From Muraenolepis orangiensis (Eukaryota > Chordata > Actinopteri > Gadiformes > Muraenolepididae), in assembly GCA_027704905.1 (NCBI GenBank), contig CM050999.1, forward strand, positions 3,939,016 to 4,003,015: a stretch of 64,000 nucleotides of DNA, given 5' to 3'. Shown here piece after piece: positions 52,135 through 63,664 of this stretch. The notes under the pieces were generated by a model, which had not been told where the DNA came from, made no database searches, and saw nothing but the letters and a program-made list of their open reading frames with translations. Position 1 is the stretch's first letter. Each line of letters begins with the position of its first letter. Position numbers and translations under genes: made by a program.

Positions 52135-53414
52135 ATACAACAATAGAGGCCAGAGAGAAAAGTATGCTTTAATCAATGGCGGCCGATTTTAATAAGATTG
52201 ACCCCCTCGGCAAATAAATAACTCCCTGGACAGAGTGGAGCCGGACTATCAAAGCTCCTTCATTACCCGGACTCAGTGTGCTCTGTGGGGGTGCATGGGG
52301 TCCCCTGCAGTCTGGACATGCTTCATGGATGCCCCTTTGTTTGTTTTGGGTTTTTATTTGAACTATTCTAACCTACTGTAGTCTTTAATAAGCACCAAGC
52401 CATAGGGACCATATAGCTAGCAAGAAAAAAACTAAAGAAAACAAAAGTTTACAAAAGAGGGGTATTAACAATGTCCTACTGTTGGGCTTACCGTGTTGTA
52501 AGAGAGGAATACACTCACTCTGTACACAGACCATCGGACTGGAATGATACAATGGAAACATGGAAAATCTGCTCATATTAATAGTTTCAAAGAAATGATT
52601 GTGCATGTTAATTTCTCTATACGCATATTTCAACTTTGATTCATCTTCGCCCCTCGCACGTTCAAAGGTTAAATGTAACTAAAGCAGGTCGTACCGTTTT
52701 ATGACCTCCGACTTTTTTCTCAGCTTCATATAAAAAAACCAAGTACTTTCTAGACCTGGAATTATGTGGGTCCGTTTTTTTAGCGTAACCTTTAAAGTCA
52801 CCCTGGGCAGGACAGTTAATTATGAAACTTATGCAATCCCCAACCGGGCCGATAATTCTCCAGATCAGGTGGCGGGTCGTTTCAGACAGCTGAGGCGATG
52901 CCACTTGATCTCCGGTGTATCGTACCCTCTCTCAGCGTGATGACATGACCCTTTAGAGGCAATACACACACTCTCCTGATCAAACCTGGGGTTGGGTCGC
53001 CCCCACCCCCCCTGGTTCTGTTCGGTTCTGTTCGGTTTTGTTCGGTCGGCCCGCTTCAAATGGGACTACGTGTGATAAATGTGAACCCATGTGGACTTTT
53101 AAAAGTAGTTTTGTTTTGCGAAAAACAAACGTGAAACCTGAGGTGAGGCAGTGAGTGTTTCCACTCCTTATTTATATGGTTTTTTCTACAGTATCCACTT
53201 AGTTTTGTGTAATTTGACAATTCTTGACCATCGTAGCGTGTAATAAAATGGTTAGGGTATCCGTAACGTTAATTCATAATTTTGAGTAAGTACGTGCCAA
53301 ATCGATATCGATAGCGCCTTCGGAACACAGCGTTATGGAGCCTGTACTGCAAGTACTGCAGCGTTTCAAGTTGTCCGGTCCTGTGACAGAACGTCACGTC
53401 GACTCTGGACCCGG
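52135..53414. other. Unassigned DNA
   Basis: A 10-bp triplication (ggttctgttc) occurs at about 53013-53046. No gene was recognised. Confidence 0.5.
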
Positions 53415-53546
53415 TGGAGCCCAGTCTCTACATGGAGCCCAGTCTCTACATGGAGCCCAGTCTCTACATGGAGCCCAGTTTCTACATGGAGCCCAGTCTC
53501 TACATGGAGCCCAGTCTCCACATGGAGCCCAGTCTCCACATGGAGC
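53415..53546. repeat. 18-bp minisatellite, about seven copies
   Basis: The unit tggagcccagtctctaca keeps an 18-bp period, so an open frame (53335-53712, plus) crosses it with a six-residue GAQSLH repeat. The frame has unique sequence on both sides, but no known domain or transcript signal. The repeat is certain; the coding role is doubtful. Confidence 0.95.
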
Positions 53547-54318
53547 TTCTGAGTGCAGCTCTGCCATGAAGGAGGATGACCATCCTCACCATCAGAGAGC
53601 ACGGCATGTCAAAAGCAAGCAGCGTCTCCCAGTGCTCGTACGTAGGCTCTTGGATCTTTTATTATTTTATTTCAGAACAGATAAGAAGAGAAACAACGGC
53701 CCGAGGGAATAGACCAGGGTTTTAAAACCACCCCGTGATTAATAAAACATTAACACTGACTTCCTGTTCAGTAGGGGAACAGGAGGAGTTGTCACTCTGC
53801 ATTTGGGCTCACAAGGAGCGAGCGGGGTTAGGGGAGACAGGCACTGGGGGAATGGAGGGGAAGAGGATAATTTGGCGCTGGATGACAAGGAAAATGTGGA
53901 GGGAGGGGGGCAACAGGCGGGGGGGAGAGCACTTTGGAATTCATAAGATGTTGCCTTAACAAGTTCCCTTTGAAGATGCTGGGCCTTTATACCAGCCCCT
54001 CATATTATCATGTCTGAACAATGCCGGGCCTCGCTATTGGTTAGGAAATGAAGATTTCTTACATGTCGTCTGAGAATGTCATTTCATTAAGCTATTATGA
54101 CAAAAATATGATTATATATATTTTTTTATACAAATCAACAATAGGATAACCACACATGTAAAGTGAAGAGAGTAGAGGAATAAGGTGGGAAGAGGAGAAG
54201 GTATCATGGTCATCTATAGTATAACACGGATGGATGGAGGATGAGATCGTCAGATTGGGTCAAGAAACAGATGATGAGAGATGATGAGGTGGTGGGGTGG
54301 AGCTATGGGAGCTGTTAT
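53547..54318. other. Unassigned DNA
   Basis: G-rich at 53820-53930, then AT-rich. No gene was recognised. Confidence 0.5.
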
Positions 54319-54622
54319 GAGGAGCAGTGATGAGGAGCAGTAAGTAAGGAGGAGGAGCAGTAAGGAGGCAGGGGGAGGAGGGGGAGGGAGGAGCAGTAAG
54401 GAGGAAGGGGGAGGGAGGAGCAGTCAGGAGGAAGGGGGAGGAGGGGGAGGAGGGGGAGGGAGGAGCAGTCAGGAGGAGGGGGAGGAGGGGGAGGGAGGAG
54501 CAGTCAGGAGGAGGGGGAGGAGGGGGAGGGAGGAGCAGTCAGGAGGAAGGGGGAGGAGGGGGAGGGAGGAGCAGTCAGGAGGAAGGGGGAGGAGGGGGAG
54601 GGAAGAGCAGTAAGGAGGAAGT
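54319..54622. repeat. 35/36-bp purine minisatellite, G-rich
   Basis: Units contain gcagtcaggaggaagggg followed by gaggagggggagggagga. The cagtcagg word recurs at 54421, 54466, 54501, 54536 and 54572, with a derived cagtaagg at about 54608. The plus strand is nearly pure purine with repeated G runs, so it has both quadruplex and triplex potential. Confidence 0.95.
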
Positions 54623-55213
54623 GTGGAGAGGAGTTGCGAGGACAAGGAATTCAGGTGGTTTGCTCAAGGACTCTGCAGCACTTTAGGTGTCATGACAGGA
54701 CGACCACCGGGTAATAGAGGGAGGGTTTGGGTTGGGCCTTATATTATGAAAAGGCGATTAAGTCAGTATGACGATTTATTTTTATCATCATAAAAATATG
54801 CGTCCTTGTGACTTAAATTGTGTCTTGAAAACGCGATAATTAAGTAAGTGTGACAAACTATACTTCTCGTTATGCCACTAACAACAACTTGTTTTCTCGG
54901 TGTCGCATGAAAACAAAGCATCTGTATCTTATTCACACCACGTAAAAATGACTAAATACGATATTAGCTACACTTCCAGCTTATGTCACACCATGAAAAG
55001 ACGGCTTGCACATATTTGCCGGTGTGTATGCAAATTTTGAAACTTAAAAATATCACAATAGTTCTTATTAATATGTGTGCCAGGTAAAGCGGATAGTCCT
55101 ACTTGCCAAACCTTCTGTGAATGCAAAGTGTCCAAATCCAACCGAGAGTAACTGGGACACTGATCCAACATGAAGTATTCCTCTTTACAATGGACTGGTG
55201 GGCTATAGAGAAG
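54623..55213. other. Unassigned DNA
   Basis: No gene was recognised. Confidence 0.5.
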
Positions 55214-55314
55214 GTGTGTGTGTGTGTGTGTGAGTGAGAGAGTCTGCGTGGGTGTGTGTGCTTGTGCGTGTAATAGAGAGTGTGCATGTGTGTGTGTGTG
55301 TGCACACGTTTGTG

Positions 55315-55349
<35 letters not shown>
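55214..55349. repeat. Imperfect (GT)n array
   Basis: Three GT runs joined by gagtgagagagtctgcgtgg-type and tgcacacgtttgtg text, probably an aged array. Confidence 0.9.
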
Positions 55350-55350
<1 letters not shown>

Positions 55351-56150
55351 TGTGCTCGGGATGTAGCGTGTTCTTAAGAGTGTTGATTATGGAACTGAAC
55401 GTTGACGTTGGTGAAATGTGTCCCCCGTCTGCATGTCGTAGAGGATCAAACGAGGTGCACACACATCTTCTTCTGTTATGTCATTTCTTTTTCTCCAGCA
55501 ATAGAAGTGAGGGATCCAGACGATACGGGCGTGTGTGAAGAGGCTTAGATGGGGGGAAGGAGGCGGTAAGGCGGTAAGGCGGATGGCGTGTAGCCCAGCC
55601 GACTTCCCCCGGCCCAGACCATTTTGTATTCCTCCAACTATACCAGCTATCGTAGCCCGAGGGTTCAGGGTACAAAGACACACGGGACCCCGAGAGTGGA
55701 GTCATTTCCTCCCTCTGCACCGATCCAGCCCTTTGGCCTAGCGGGCGTGTGCTGCTGATCCCACATCTGTCAGAGGGCTAAAACCTGTCTGCCTTCTGAT
55801 AGCCAACCTCTCCTCTCACGCCGGGCAGCCCCGCTCCCCGGCGCAGGCCTGGCCGATGATTGGCAATACGCGGCGAAGAGGAAAACATCAAACGAGAGCA
55901 ACCAGAGCCATCTCCCCGCATCAAGGTCACAGCATCAGACCAGGGAGATTAGGCCCACTTCAGACCCTGTCACTTCAAATACGCATTTTGAACATTGACG
56001 GAAGTCCGAGGTAACGTTTCGTCATTTGAAATCCATAAAACAGGACATGGGGAAAAAGCCGCTATTGTTATTTTTTAAATTTATTTGCAAAAACTGAACA
56101 AATTGTCGGTGCCGTATAAAAGGATTTCCTCAGGTTGTATAAGAAGCTAT
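55350..56150. other. Unassigned DNA
   Basis: GC-rich at 55550-55880. A TATA-box-like tataaaag lies at 56115-56122 just before the C-rich array. No open frame of note. A short ggcggtaaggc duplication lies at about 55562-55582. Confidence 0.45.
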
Positions 56151-56990
56151 GGGCCCCACCTCCTCCAACCAGCAGCCCCGCCCCCTCCCGTTGGCCCCGC
56201 CTCCTCCAACCAGCAGCCCCGCCCCCTCCTGTTGGCCCCGCCTCCTCCAACCAGCAGCCCCGCCCCCTCCTGTTGGCCCCGCCTCCTCCAACCAGCAGCC
56301 CCCCCACCCTCCCGTTGGCCCCGCCTCCTCCAATCAGCAGCCCCCCCCCCCCCCTCCCGTTGGCCCCGCCTCCTCCAACCAGCAGCCCTCCCCCCACCCC
56401 CTCCCGGGGGCCCCGCCTCCTCACTTAACAGCCCCCCCCCCCCTCCCGTTGGCCCCGCCTCCTCCAACCAGCTGCCCTCCCCCCACCCCCCTCGTTGGCC
56501 CCGCCTCCTCCAACCAGCTGCCCTCCCCCCCCCCTCGTTGGCCCCGCCTCTTCCAACCAGCAGCCCCCCCCCCCCCCCCCGTTGGCCCCGCCTCCTCCAA
56601 CCAGCTGCCCTCCCCCCACCCCCCCCGTTGGCCCCGCCTCTTCCAACCAGCAGCCCCCCCCCCCCCGTTGGCCCCGCCTCCTCCAACCAGCAGCCCCCCC
56701 CGTTGGTCCCGCCTCCTCCAACCAGCTGCCCTCCCCCCACCCCCCCCCCGTTGGCCCCGCCTCTTCCAACCAGCAGCCCCCCCCCCCCCGTTGGCCCCGC
56801 CTCCTCCAACCAGCAGCCCCCCCCGTTGGTCCCGCCTCCTCCAACCAGCTGCCCTCCCCCCACCCCCCCCCCCCCGTTGGCCCCGCCTCCTCCAACCAGC
56901 AGCCCCCCCCGTTGGTCCCGCCTCCTCCAACCAGCTGCCCTCCCCCCACCCCCCCCCGTTGGCCCCGCCTCCTCCAACCAGCAGCCCAAT
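56151..56990. repeat. 840-bp C-rich minisatellite, about 20 copies with variable poly-C
   Basis: The constant core gttggccccgcctcctccaa (followed by ccagc) alternates with poly-C stretches of 5 to 18 bases. Two unit types exist, ccagcagcccc and ccagctgccctcccccc, and in the right half they alternate in blocks. The minus strand has long G runs. Long frames on both strands read only Pro/Ala/Ser or Gly/Arg/Ala/Glu and are repeat artefacts. Confidence 0.97.
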
Positions 56991-59434
56991 GAGGACCCAT
57001 CCTCTGTCTGACATTGATTGATTGCGGTGTATCTCTAACTAGGTTCATTGATCCACTGGCCCCTATAGCTCATGGCTCATTTGGAACTATGAGGTTTAGA
57101 TTTTAAAGTGAGGTTTTAACGAGAGTTGAGACAATAAGACAATAATAGAGAGCATTGATTTTGGGATCATATTTGTTTACCTTTTAATGGTGAGGCTTTC
57201 TGTGTGAACTCAGAAAGTCAGAAGGGCCAATCGTGTCCAATTGGAGAAGCTTCATTTAAGAACATGTATTTTCAGTGCTCTAAAGAGGTTGGTAAAACAA
57301 GAAGATACCCATACAAAAAAATAAAAATAAACTTTTTAAATTATAGAAAATAATGCAGTTTAATAAAGTTGTTTTGTTAAGGAGGGCCATCTGCTTACTG
57401 ACTGAAATAAGAAAGTTATGTCAAAGCATCTACAAGCAATTGTTTTTGTGGATTAACATACTTTTTTAAATCGAAACATATACATATTTATATTTACTAA
57501 AATGATGGACTATATTCAGTCAATGAGGATTATGATCATAATAACCAACCACATTATGTTTACAACAAATTACAATGGTGGTTTGCAATTTGCTATATAT
57601 GTTAATCACTATTGCCAGAACTATTCTTGTGAATGTGGAAGTCTAATAATTATGAGAAGCATGTTTACTCAATCAAACTGTGGGAAGAGGGCAGACCACT
57701 ATGACACACTGCTAGCCTTGGATTCAAATGTGTTATTGTTGATTTGAATGATCTTTCATCTTTCATCTGATATTTCTTCATTGTTTTTGCTTGTTATTTT
57801 TAGTCTGTGTATGATTAATTGTAGCTTGGTTTGACAGAACTCATGCGTGTTCATTGCAAGGCCACTTGACTGGAGAGAAACATGATTATTATTGTTATGA
57901 CTATTATGAAGCCTTATAACAATATGTTTTGCCTTAAATTCAACAGTCTGTTCAACAGTCCTCAGACAGTCCCATACCTACGAATGCTCCTGCAAGATGA
58001 GACAACTCATTGCATTGTGTTGATGGCACTTTACGGCCTAACAGTTTGCATTTGGGAATACAGCGGAAGAAAGGAAAACCAATATTGTTTAGAATGCCTT
58101 AAAGTCTGAAACCCGTCACAGACATCGGTTGAAATCATTTGAATCAACAAAACTCCCTGAAAATTGGGATTCTTATGAAATTCTTTTTTTTGTCTTATGA
58201 AAGTAACACGTTGGATCCTGTTTATTATTTGTCCTCTATCTCAGCCAAGACAATGCAGAGGCCTTCTTTGGGAGATATTGCAATATAATTGCAGTTTCTG
58301 TTGATACTCTCTGAAGTTTCCCTGAATAATACATTAGATCATAGCGTAAAACATTGTCAACTATGTCAATATATTACCAAATATTTAAATATATAATTAT
58401 GCATTTAATGCATAAACACCTACATGGACAGCAGGTGGTGATTATACGTTATTTAAGCTGTATAAAGATGTTTTTTGGATAAATACTTTATATACGTTGT
58501 ATCTTTATGTATCACACCATAAATATCATTTTGTATGTCCAAATATTTATTCATTCTTCATCCGTCGGCTTCAATGTGTCTCAGATTTGGTGAAGGAGTC
58601 GTCCTGAAAGCAGGGGCAGCATATGAGCAGGAGGAAAGGCCCTACTGTGATGAACAAGGACATGTACAGTTCACTCTGTGTGGTAAAGGGATCCTCCTGC
58701 ACTTCTCCTCCTTTAAAGCGGGTTGTGATTCAGCTCATGGAGCAGGAATACGTTAAGCACAAAAGAAGTCAGAGGTTACAATAATGGCAGGAAAAAGAAA
58801 AATCGATATCATTGGCTGTCGGTGTGTCCGCCTGCCTATTTCACGCTGCTGATTATCCTGATGCTTGTGTGACATGAGAGCCAATCAAAGTTAAGTCTTA
58901 GTCATGTTTTTGTTCACCCCGGAAGGTCAGGAAGGTTCCGGCACCCTGTTTCCCTCCCACCTCCTCCCATCCCGCTAACAGCTGCGCCGTCTGTACTTGG
59001 CAGGTCGCACCTTTTGAGAATTTTACCGCGGATTCATCACACCTGGCACGGCTTGTGTTTGTTTTGCTGTAAATACCTCTGAATAATTAAGAAAAATGGG
59101 CCTAGGAGATAGTAGAGAAAAGTATTTTTTATATTGAGGAATATCAATTGTATATTCGGGGGTATGTACTGAAGTGACTGAAGCCTACGGATCTTGAAAT
59201 CAAGGTCATCCCACCGGTTATTGATTTGAGGAGATGTTGCCGGAGCCAAGCTGTGGAGGCCTGTGTGTTAACTGAGGCAACGTGTGGGTTTCGCTTCTGA
59301 CTAGAATTGTTCCTTTGACGGAGTGGGATCAGTAGGTTGGAGTTTAGTCAAACACACAAGAAATAGATTTAGCATAAACGTTCTGTTAATGCATTTGTAT
59401 TTTTATTCCTCAGTATCTACAAACGGGGGGAGCT
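56991..59434. other. Unassigned AT-rich DNA
   Basis: No gene was recognised. The stretch 58800-59000 is non-repetitive and of mixed composition and might be a conserved element. Confidence 0.45.
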
Positions 59435-59869
59435 GCTATAACACACATTGGCTTAACACCCGTTGGTATAACACACATTGGCTTAACACCCGTTGGTATA
59501 ACACATATTGGTATAACACACTTTGCTATAACACACTTTGCTATAACACACATTGGTATAACACACATTGGTATAACACATATTAGTATAACACACATTG
59601 GTATAACACATATTGGTATAACACACATTGGTATAACACACATTGGTATAACACATATTAGTATAACACATATTGCTATAACACACATTGGTATAACACA
59701 TATTGGTATAACACATATTAGTATAACACACATTGCTTTAACACACATTGGTATAACACATATTAGTATAACACATATTAGTATAACACACATTGCTTTA
59801 ACACACATTGGTATAACACATATTAGTATAACACACATTGCTTTAACACACATTGCTTTAACACACATG
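59435..59869. repeat. 15-bp minisatellite, about 29 copies
   Basis: The unit acacattggtataac repeats in 15-bp steps, with variants acatattagtataac, acacattgctttaac and, at the left end only, acacccgttggtataac. The minus strand stays open with a five-residue CVIPM/CYTNV repeat, an effect of the period. Confidence 0.96.
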
Positions 59870-59941
59870 GGACAGTACATTGCATACCATTATCATCAGT
59901 AGAAGAATACAAATGATCAAGAATATAGAAATAAATTCTCC

Positions 59942-60127
59942 GTTGGCACTTTTAGCACAATTCAACACTTGTACAGTACATCCATCAGTCATTTTATTGT
60001 TATTTTTATTGTGTACAGTATTTTATAGTAGTGTTGTATAAAAGTCATACTGCAGGAGGGAATGGGGAGTAAACATTCCATTGAACTCCATTGGCAAATA
60101 AAAATCTTGAATCTTGAATGTTGAATC
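59942..60127 (+). mobile_element. LINE-like 3' end, copy B
   Basis: Matches 41751-41990 block by block: ttggcacttttagcacaatt, cttgtacagtacatccatca, ttattgtgtacagtatttta, catactgcaggagggaatgg, ggagtaaacattccattgaa. It ends in aaaaatcttgaatcttgaat. Copy B is better preserved than copy A. Confidence 0.7.
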
Positions 60128-60237
60128 TATCATTTTGAGTTGATCTGAGTCATTGGGTTTGACTATGATAAATTGCATTGTTATTGTTTGCAATATAAGT
60201 GGTACACACTGGTGGTACACACACACATACACACTTG

Positions 60238-60984
60238 CATGCATGCACTCACACTCACACATGCAGTCACACACACACATGCACTCACACTCACACATGC
60301 ACTCACACACACACATGCACTCACACTCACACATGCACTCACACTCACACATGCAGTCACACACACACATGCACTCACACTCACACATGCACTCACGCTC
60401 ACACATGCACTCACACACACACATACACTCACACTCACACATGCAGTCACACACACACATGCACTCACGCTCACACATGCACTCACACACACACATGCAC
60501 TCACACTCACACTCACACATGCAGTCACACACACACATGCACTCACACTCACACATGCACTCACGCTCACACATGCACTCACACACACACATGCACTCAC
60601 ACTCACACTCACACATGCAGTCACACACACACATGCACTCACACTCACACATGCACTCACGCACACACATGCACTCACACACACACATGCACTCACACTC
60701 ACACATGCACTCACACTCACACATGAACTCACACACACACACATGCACTCACACTCACACATGCACTCACACTCACACATGCACTCACGCTCACACATGC
60801 ACTCACGCTCACACATGCACTCACACATGCAGTCACACACACATGCAGTCACGCTCACACATGCACTCACACACACACACATGCACTCACACTCACACTC
60901 ACACATGCACTCACACACACACATGCACTCACACTCACACTCACACATGAACTCACACACACACATGCACTCACACTCACACAA
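60238..60984. repeat. 18-bp minisatellite, about 42 copies (CA-rich)
   Basis: Units cactcacactcacacatg, cactcacacacacacatg, cagtcacacacacacatg and cactcacgctcacacatg. The unit types follow a repeated order (cagt, cact-acac, cact-actc, cact-cgct), showing higher-order copying. His/Thr/Ser frames here are artefacts. Confidence 0.96.
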
Positions 60985-61123
60985 ACACACATAGTAGTTC
61001 TTACTGATAGATCTTACTGTTTCTTGCACAATATACTTTTTTTTAGATTTGTACAAACATCGTCAGTTTTTTTCATGAACCTGTTTGTCACTTATTTTTC
61101 TCTACAGTAAACCACAGGTCAGG

Positions 61124-61397
61124 AGCGTCTGCCCTGTGGTACCTGTCCACGTGAAGCGTCTGCCCTGTGGTACCTGTCCACGTGAAGCGTCTGCCCTGTG
61201 GTACCTGTCCACGTGAAGCGTCTGCCCTGTGGTACCTGTCCACGTGAAGCGTCTGCCCTGTGGTACCTGTCCACGTGAAGCGTCTGCCCTGTGGTACCTG
61301 TCCACGTGAAGCGTCTGCCCTGTGGTACCTGTCCACGTGAAGCGTCTGCCCTGTGGTACCTGTCCACGTGAAGCGTCTGCCCTGTGGTACCTGTCCA
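61124..61397. repeat. 31-bp minisatellite, about nine nearly identical copies
   Basis: Each unit contains gtgaagcgtctgccctgtgg followed by tacctgtccac. Spacing is exactly 31 bp (for example 61151, 61182). The last unit changes 'cacgtgaag' to 'caagtgaag' and passes straight into the next array. Confidence 0.97.
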
Positions 61398-62272
61398 AGT
61401 GAAGCGGGGTACGGGGTGAAGCGGGGTACGGGTTGAAGCGGGGCATGGGTGAAGCGGGGTATGGGGTGAAGCGGGGTATGGGGTGAAGCGGGGTACGGGG
61501 TGAAGTGGGGTACGGTTGAAGCGGGGTACGGGGTGAAGCGGGGTACGGGGTGAAGCGGGGTACGGGTTGAAGCGGGGCATGGGTGAAGCGGGGTACGGGG
61601 TGAAGCGGGGTACGGGTTGAAGCGGGGTATGGGGTGAAGCGGGGTATCAGTACGGGTTGAAGTACGGGTGAAGCGGGGTATGGGTGAAGTGGGGTACGGG
61701 GTGAAGCGGGGTACGGGTTGAAGCGGGGTACGGGTTGAAGCGGGGTACGGGTGAAGCGGGGTACGGGGTGAAGCGGGATACGGGTTGAAGCGGGGTACGG
61801 GGTGAAGCGGGGTACGGGTTGAAGCGGGGTATGGGGTGAAGCGGGGTACGGGTTGAAGCGGGGTACGGGTGAAGCGGGGTACGGGGTGAAGCGGGGTATG
61901 GGGTGAAGCGGGGTACGGGGTGAAGCGGGGTATGGGGTGAAGCGGGGTACGGTTGAAGCGGGGTACGGGGTGAAGCGGGGTACGGGGTGAAGCGGGGTAC
62001 GGGTTGAAGCGGGGTACGGGTGAAGCGGGGTACGAGGTGAAGCGGGGTACGGGTTGAAGCGGGGTATGGGTGAAGCGGGGTACGGGTTGAAGCGGGGTAC
62101 GGGTGAAGCGGGGTACGGGTTGAAGCGGGGTACGGGTGAAGCGGGGTACGGGTTGAAGCGGGGTACGGGGTGAAGCGGGGTACGGGTTGAAGCGGGGTAC
62201 GGGGTGAAGCGGGGTACGGGTTGAAGCGGGGTACGGGTGAAGCGGGGTACGGGGTGAAGCGGGGTACGGGTG
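61398..62272. repeat. 16-18-bp minisatellite, about 52 copies (gtgaagcggggtacggg)
   Basis: Units gtgaagcggggtacggg and ttgaagcggggtacggg, with cat and tat variants of tac. It abuts the 31-bp array and shares its gtgaagcg word. The large Pro/Arg/Tyr/Thr frames on the minus strand across both arrays are artefacts. Confidence 0.97.
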
Positions 62273-63099
62273 CGTGACCAAACATGCAGGGAGGGATTTA
62301 CTAGTACTGCTACTACTTTACTTCCTTGACTTTACTTCGGATGTTATGTTGCGATGGCGAGTTCTTAGCAGACAGTCAGTCAGCGGGGCGTGTCTCAGCT
62401 TCACCATCACATCATAACAACTCATCCAGTTTAATAGAGAATTAGCTGTCAAGGTAATAAAAATCGACTTCCTGATTCATGTTTTGTGAAATTAGCTGTA
62501 AATAATTGTACACACATTTAGTGACTTCACATTTAGTGACTTCACATTTAGTGACTTCTTAAAACAAAGCATTTTTTATAATTGAACATGATGAGTTTTA
62601 ATTAAATATTCAATATACATGCTAATGTAAAAAAACACACTGAATTCATACAATATTATGATTTATTCATGATGTACCACTTCAATATTATATTTAGATT
62701 TCCATTCATTTTCAAAAAGGGTACAGAGAGAAATAAAAGGCATAACATCACCTTTCGGATTGGACATTTGTCACTTCAAAAAGGTGTGATTAATTAATTA
62801 ATATGAAAATACAATATTCCATACAGGTGATACTGTCACAAAGGTCATAGGTGAGTGTGCACCGTATGTGGGGGCCAGTAATGAGCGGGATTCCTATTCA
62901 TTTTGCCCAATTGCAGTGTGCCTATACCTTGTGTGGACTGAATGAGGATGTTCAGTAGAAACAGATCTAACTAACAATGACCATCAGGTGACCCCCTAAT
63001 GAGTACCTGTGGAACAAACAACTCACTCATTTGCATCTTCCATCAAGCCAAACCAAATACCAGGGTATGTGTCCTACAGCATAACACAACAAATAGGGC
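62273..63099. other. Unassigned AT-rich DNA
   Basis: Includes a 15-bp triplication (cacatttagtgactt) at about 62513-62558. No gene was recognised. Confidence 0.5.
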
Positions 63100-63556
<457 letters not shown>

Positions 63557-63664
63557 TGTGTGTGTATATATGCATGTGTGTGTGTGTGTGTATATGTGTG
63601 TGTGCTTGTGTGTATGTGTGTGTGTGTGTGTGTTTATATATGCATGTGTGTGTGTGTGTGTGTG
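63557..63664. repeat. (GT)n with duplicated atatatgcatgtg interruption
   Basis: tatatatgcatgtgtgtgtg occurs twice (near 63566 and 63635), about 70 bp apart within GT text. Confidence 0.92.

Noticed and set aside
56085..57048. Several frames of 160-310 codons on both strands, Pro-rich or Gly-rich
   Set aside because: All lie on the C-rich minisatellite, and every frame is similar in composition.
57502..57747. 81-codon plus frame in AT-rich DNA
   Set aside because: Short, no motif, no regulatory or splice support.
58585..58682. Possible internal exon: gtctcag acceptor, FGEGVVLKAGAAYEQEE-type frame, tgtg|gtaaag donor
   Set aside because: Weak polypyrimidine tract, no recognised domain and no partner exon. 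Could be chance. Worth only a conservation check.
60023..61056. Frames of 240-290 codons, His/Thr or Cys/Val-rich
   Set aside because: Artefacts of the 18-bp CA-rich array.
61088..62281. 397-codon minus-strand open frame (Pro/Arg/Tyr-rich, then a VDRYHRADA-like repeat)
   Set aside because: It is entirely the 17-bp and 31-bp arrays. The repeat periods, not selection, keep the frame open.
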